The position numbers and the translations under genes were made by a program. A stretch of DNA of 64,000 bases, taken from positions 2,644,723 to 2,708,722 of the forward strand of contig NC_045145.1 in NCBI RefSeq assembly GCF_008831285.2. The letters run 5' to 3'. The first letter of the stretch is position 1. Every line of letters begins with the position of its first letter. Below, piece after piece: positions 61,783 to 64,000 of this stretch. The notes beneath the pieces are model-generated. The model made no database searches. It saw nothing but the letters and a program-made list of their open reading frames with translations, and was not told the DNA's origin. The DNA is from Nymphaea colorata (taxonomy: Eukaryota; Streptophyta; Magnoliopsida; Nymphaeales; Nymphaeaceae).

Positions 61783-62083
61783 TAAGGGTGGGCATCGGGC
61801 CAGGCCGCCGTCAGGTCGGCTCAGCCTGGCCCAGTTGGGCCCAGGCTCGGGTTGAGAAAAATCTGGCCTGGGCCGGGCCCAGGCCCGATAGTCCCGCCCG
61901 GGTCAGCCTGGCCCTGTAGGCCCGTTTAGGATTAAAAATATATATTTTTTAATTTTTTTTGTTTTAATAATATATATTTATTATTAACAAATATATTTTA
62001 TATTTAAAAAATATTTTATAATTAATTTTTTTTTTATTTTTAACTGACCGGCCCGGCCCAACCCAGCCCGATGCCCACCCCTA
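61783..62083. mobile_element. hAT-like MITE, 301 bp
   Basis: Terminal inverted repeats TAAGGGTGGGCATCGGGC (left) and, reversed, TAGGGGTGGGCATCGGGC (right), flanked by the perfect 8-bp duplication ATTTTCAC (61775-61782 and 62084-62091). An 8-bp duplication is the hAT signature. The GC-rich ends and AT-rich centre are as in other GGGTGGGCAT-type plant MITEs. The unoccupied site is present at 34554-34561. Confidence 0.93.
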
Positions 62084-62091
62084 ATTTTCAC

Positions 62092-63300
62092 ATACTTTTC
62101 TGTTATTCCATCCATTTTTTCATTTTTCTTTGACAGAACTATTGCAGTCCATCATGGATCAAGGGGGGACTAAAGGACAGTTGATCGCACTGTAACGAGG
62201 AGACTTACCATTGAAATGATTACCGCTACATCCCTTGGAAGTGAGGATGAGACTGAGAAGCTATAGCGGAGAGAATTGTCCCGGAATAGATAACGCCGCC
62301 AAGCAAAAAAAAGAATATTCATTTCAAAAAATGCTAGAAATCTTCTCTCTAGGACACCTAACATTTTTTTTCTTGTTTTGCCAAAAGTTTTGACCGGAAT
62401 GATCCCAGTGTGATGTTCTAGAAACTTCAAAATAAACCTATGTAGCATAAGATCGTAGTTTCAGAAAGAAATCAAACCAGATCTGCTGTTGCAAAGAAGC
62501 CCTTGCAGGAATTAATCCCTCTTGAGCTCTAATCTGAAGTGGAACTAGCCTGCGTACTAAAGAATCAGGAATGTCCAACCTTCAAAAACATGAAGAAGCT
62601 TTCGGCAAACAAAAATGCAAAGCGTATTCCTCAGAAATTTGTAGGATGCAAAACTAACCAGCTCAATGAAAGATCATAAATAGCAGCAATCTCACATACA
62701 GTTATCTAGTCACTACAGGGACACAGGAAAAACAGGCAGCTTTCTAAACCCTTTTTTCTTCGTCCAACTGGTTGAGAGAGAAAGAGAGATGCCTCTTACA
62801 TTATTCCGGGTGGTCGTCGCCCATCATCAGCCATTGTCAATATATAGAGAAAAGGAGTGCCTGACATTGGAGCTCATTTAGGAGGATGGAACAAAACTGA
62901 AAACCAACCTAAAGTCACAACACAGCTTGAAATTTTGATATGTTGGTTCTTGGAGATAAATCATGTTCCTCTTAAATGGATTGGCTATGAACAAATTATA
63001 ACAGGAACATCCCAAAGAGCTGTTAAACCCTGTCCCCAACCCAATTACATATATCATGCTGGTTTTTTATATACGCAGCTTCAATACAATCTATATAGCC
63101 ACACAGATTCCTGATCAATGATTTCACCAATTGCCATATTCAACGTTTGCATCTAGCTACAAAGGTGTTTCAGCATCTTACTTCTGCCCACATTCTAAAA
63201 TATGAGGAACAATTCACCTAATAACATGGTCTCCTCAGTGTGAGATGTTCATATTACTTAGTACATGACAGAGATGGAGCATGGTATGATGATGACAATA
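62092..63300 (+). other. Right part of duplication copy 2
   Basis: Matches 34562-35885. No gene is recognised. Confidence 0.65.
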
Positions 63301-63693
63301 ACCAAGGAAAGTCAACACGTTTTCAAGAACTGCATGCACAACAACAAACATGGGTATTGGCTAGGGCTCTTTCCATGGCCGATAAATTAGTTTTCCATTG
63401 CCAAAAATATATTTTTGGCAATGACCTATACCGCAACGATTGCTAAGTGTCACCCTTGACATAGGTCTTTCTTTCAAAAGCCATTGGGCAAGGGCTGAGC
63501 CATTGGGAAAAAGTTTTTCGGCATGACCATATATTTTGTTTGCAACAAGAGTGGCCGTTGCGAAAAAACTTTCTGGGCACGGTTCCATATTTTATTGGCA
63601 ACAAAAGTAGCCGTTGCAAAAAATGGCTACATCTGAAAGTAACCAATAATATGGCGCTAAGCATTACTACTTGCATAAACTTTCCAGTCGCAG

Positions 63694-63750
<57 letters not shown>

Positions 63751-64000
63751 AAGTTTCATAAATTGAAATTTAGTGAATAAAAACTATCTAATATTATTAA
63801 ACAACATGTATATAAAACCAAAAGTTTTATACAATATCCAGCTTTAACAAACTCAAATTTTTATCTTATTGATCAAAATTAACAGTTGGTGAATTGCAAT
63901 CAAGCTCTATTTATCAGCCTTCAAACTGGTATCATGCACCTTCACTGCAACACTTTTATTATCTGCATGAAAGAAACTGAATGAGGTTAATCAATAAACA
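63301..64000. mobile_element. Possible second CACTA-like end
   Basis: Starts near GCACAACAACAAACATG (about 63334) and is followed by an array of short motifs such as TTGCCAAAAAT / GCAACGG / GCCGTTGC in both orientations (63395-63640), then (TA)n (63697-63746). The arrangement resembles a CACTA element with a different subterminal motif from that at 55741-56190. Only one end lies in the window and no coding region is seen. Confidence 0.4.
63697..63746. repeat. (TA)n microsatellite
   Basis: About 50 bp of TA dinucleotides right of the motif array. Confidence 0.95.

Larger units (their letters stand above)
59124..63300 (+). repeat. Segmental duplication, copy 2
   Basis: 4177 bp colinear with 32187-35885, in the same orientation, about 27 kb downstream. 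It includes the end of intron 3, exon 4 and the downstream DNA. It differs by the hAT MITE (61783-62083), by keeping about 435 bp of exon 4, and by smaller indels (for example about 90 bp near 34060-34150 that are missing here at about 61362). Confidence 0.92.

Overview
The window is nuclear DNA of a flowering plant. The evidence is a split-exon GH3 (acyl-acid amido synthetase) gene, plant-type Copia and Gypsy LTR retrotransposons primed by initiator tRNA-Met, Tourist-like and hAT-like MITEs, and long (TA)n arrays. The species cannot be fixed from the sequence alone. Almost everything is repeat or transposable element. The only host gene I recognise is a broken GH3 gene, and I see no RNA gene, CRISPR array or new biochemical system.

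Layout. Positions 1-19860 are a repeat nest. Two tandem copies (A, B) of a unit of roughly 7 kb each hold a decayed Copia element (LTR at 1902 and 11292, gag, integrase) joined to a non-Copia block X. Block X carries an array of TTAGGAAC-type motifs that looks like the end of a CACTA transposon. Copy B also keeps Copia RT-RNase H (15105-16073). A third partial copy lies inverted at 16074-19860. A 2.37-kb solo LTR (7148-9516) with a perfect CAAGT target duplication interrupts unit B.

Positions 21447-33628 are a GH3 gene of the group II (IAA-amido synthetase) type on the + strand. Three exons splice in phase (21447-21763, 29734-29838, 31095-31897) and the fourth is ruined. Intron 1 holds a young antisense Gypsy element (22004-27438, TSD CAGAC) and a Tourist-like MITE (28903-29408). 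The 3' part of the gene plus downstream DNA (32187-35885) is duplicated at 59124-63300. That second copy has a nearly complete exon 4 (60369-60942), but it is frameshifted twice.

The roughly 23 kb between the two GH3 3' ends is nested retrotransposon DNA. It contains a GC-rich TE segment (35886-38575), a Gypsy chromovirus pol without gag (38576-42496), and three copies of an LTR of about 3 kb arranged as one forward and two reverse copies. The forward and reverse copies form a very long inverted repeat around 45.1 kb. Further right are a scrambled copy of the solo-LTR family (52.3-55.3 kb), another CACTA-like end (to 56190), a decayed Copia LTR/gag (57.4-58.3 kb), and a second CACTA-like array at 63.3-63.7 kb.

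The parts do not work together as a pathway. The biology is the breakdown of a hormone-conjugating enzyme gene by insertion, duplication and error-prone repair.
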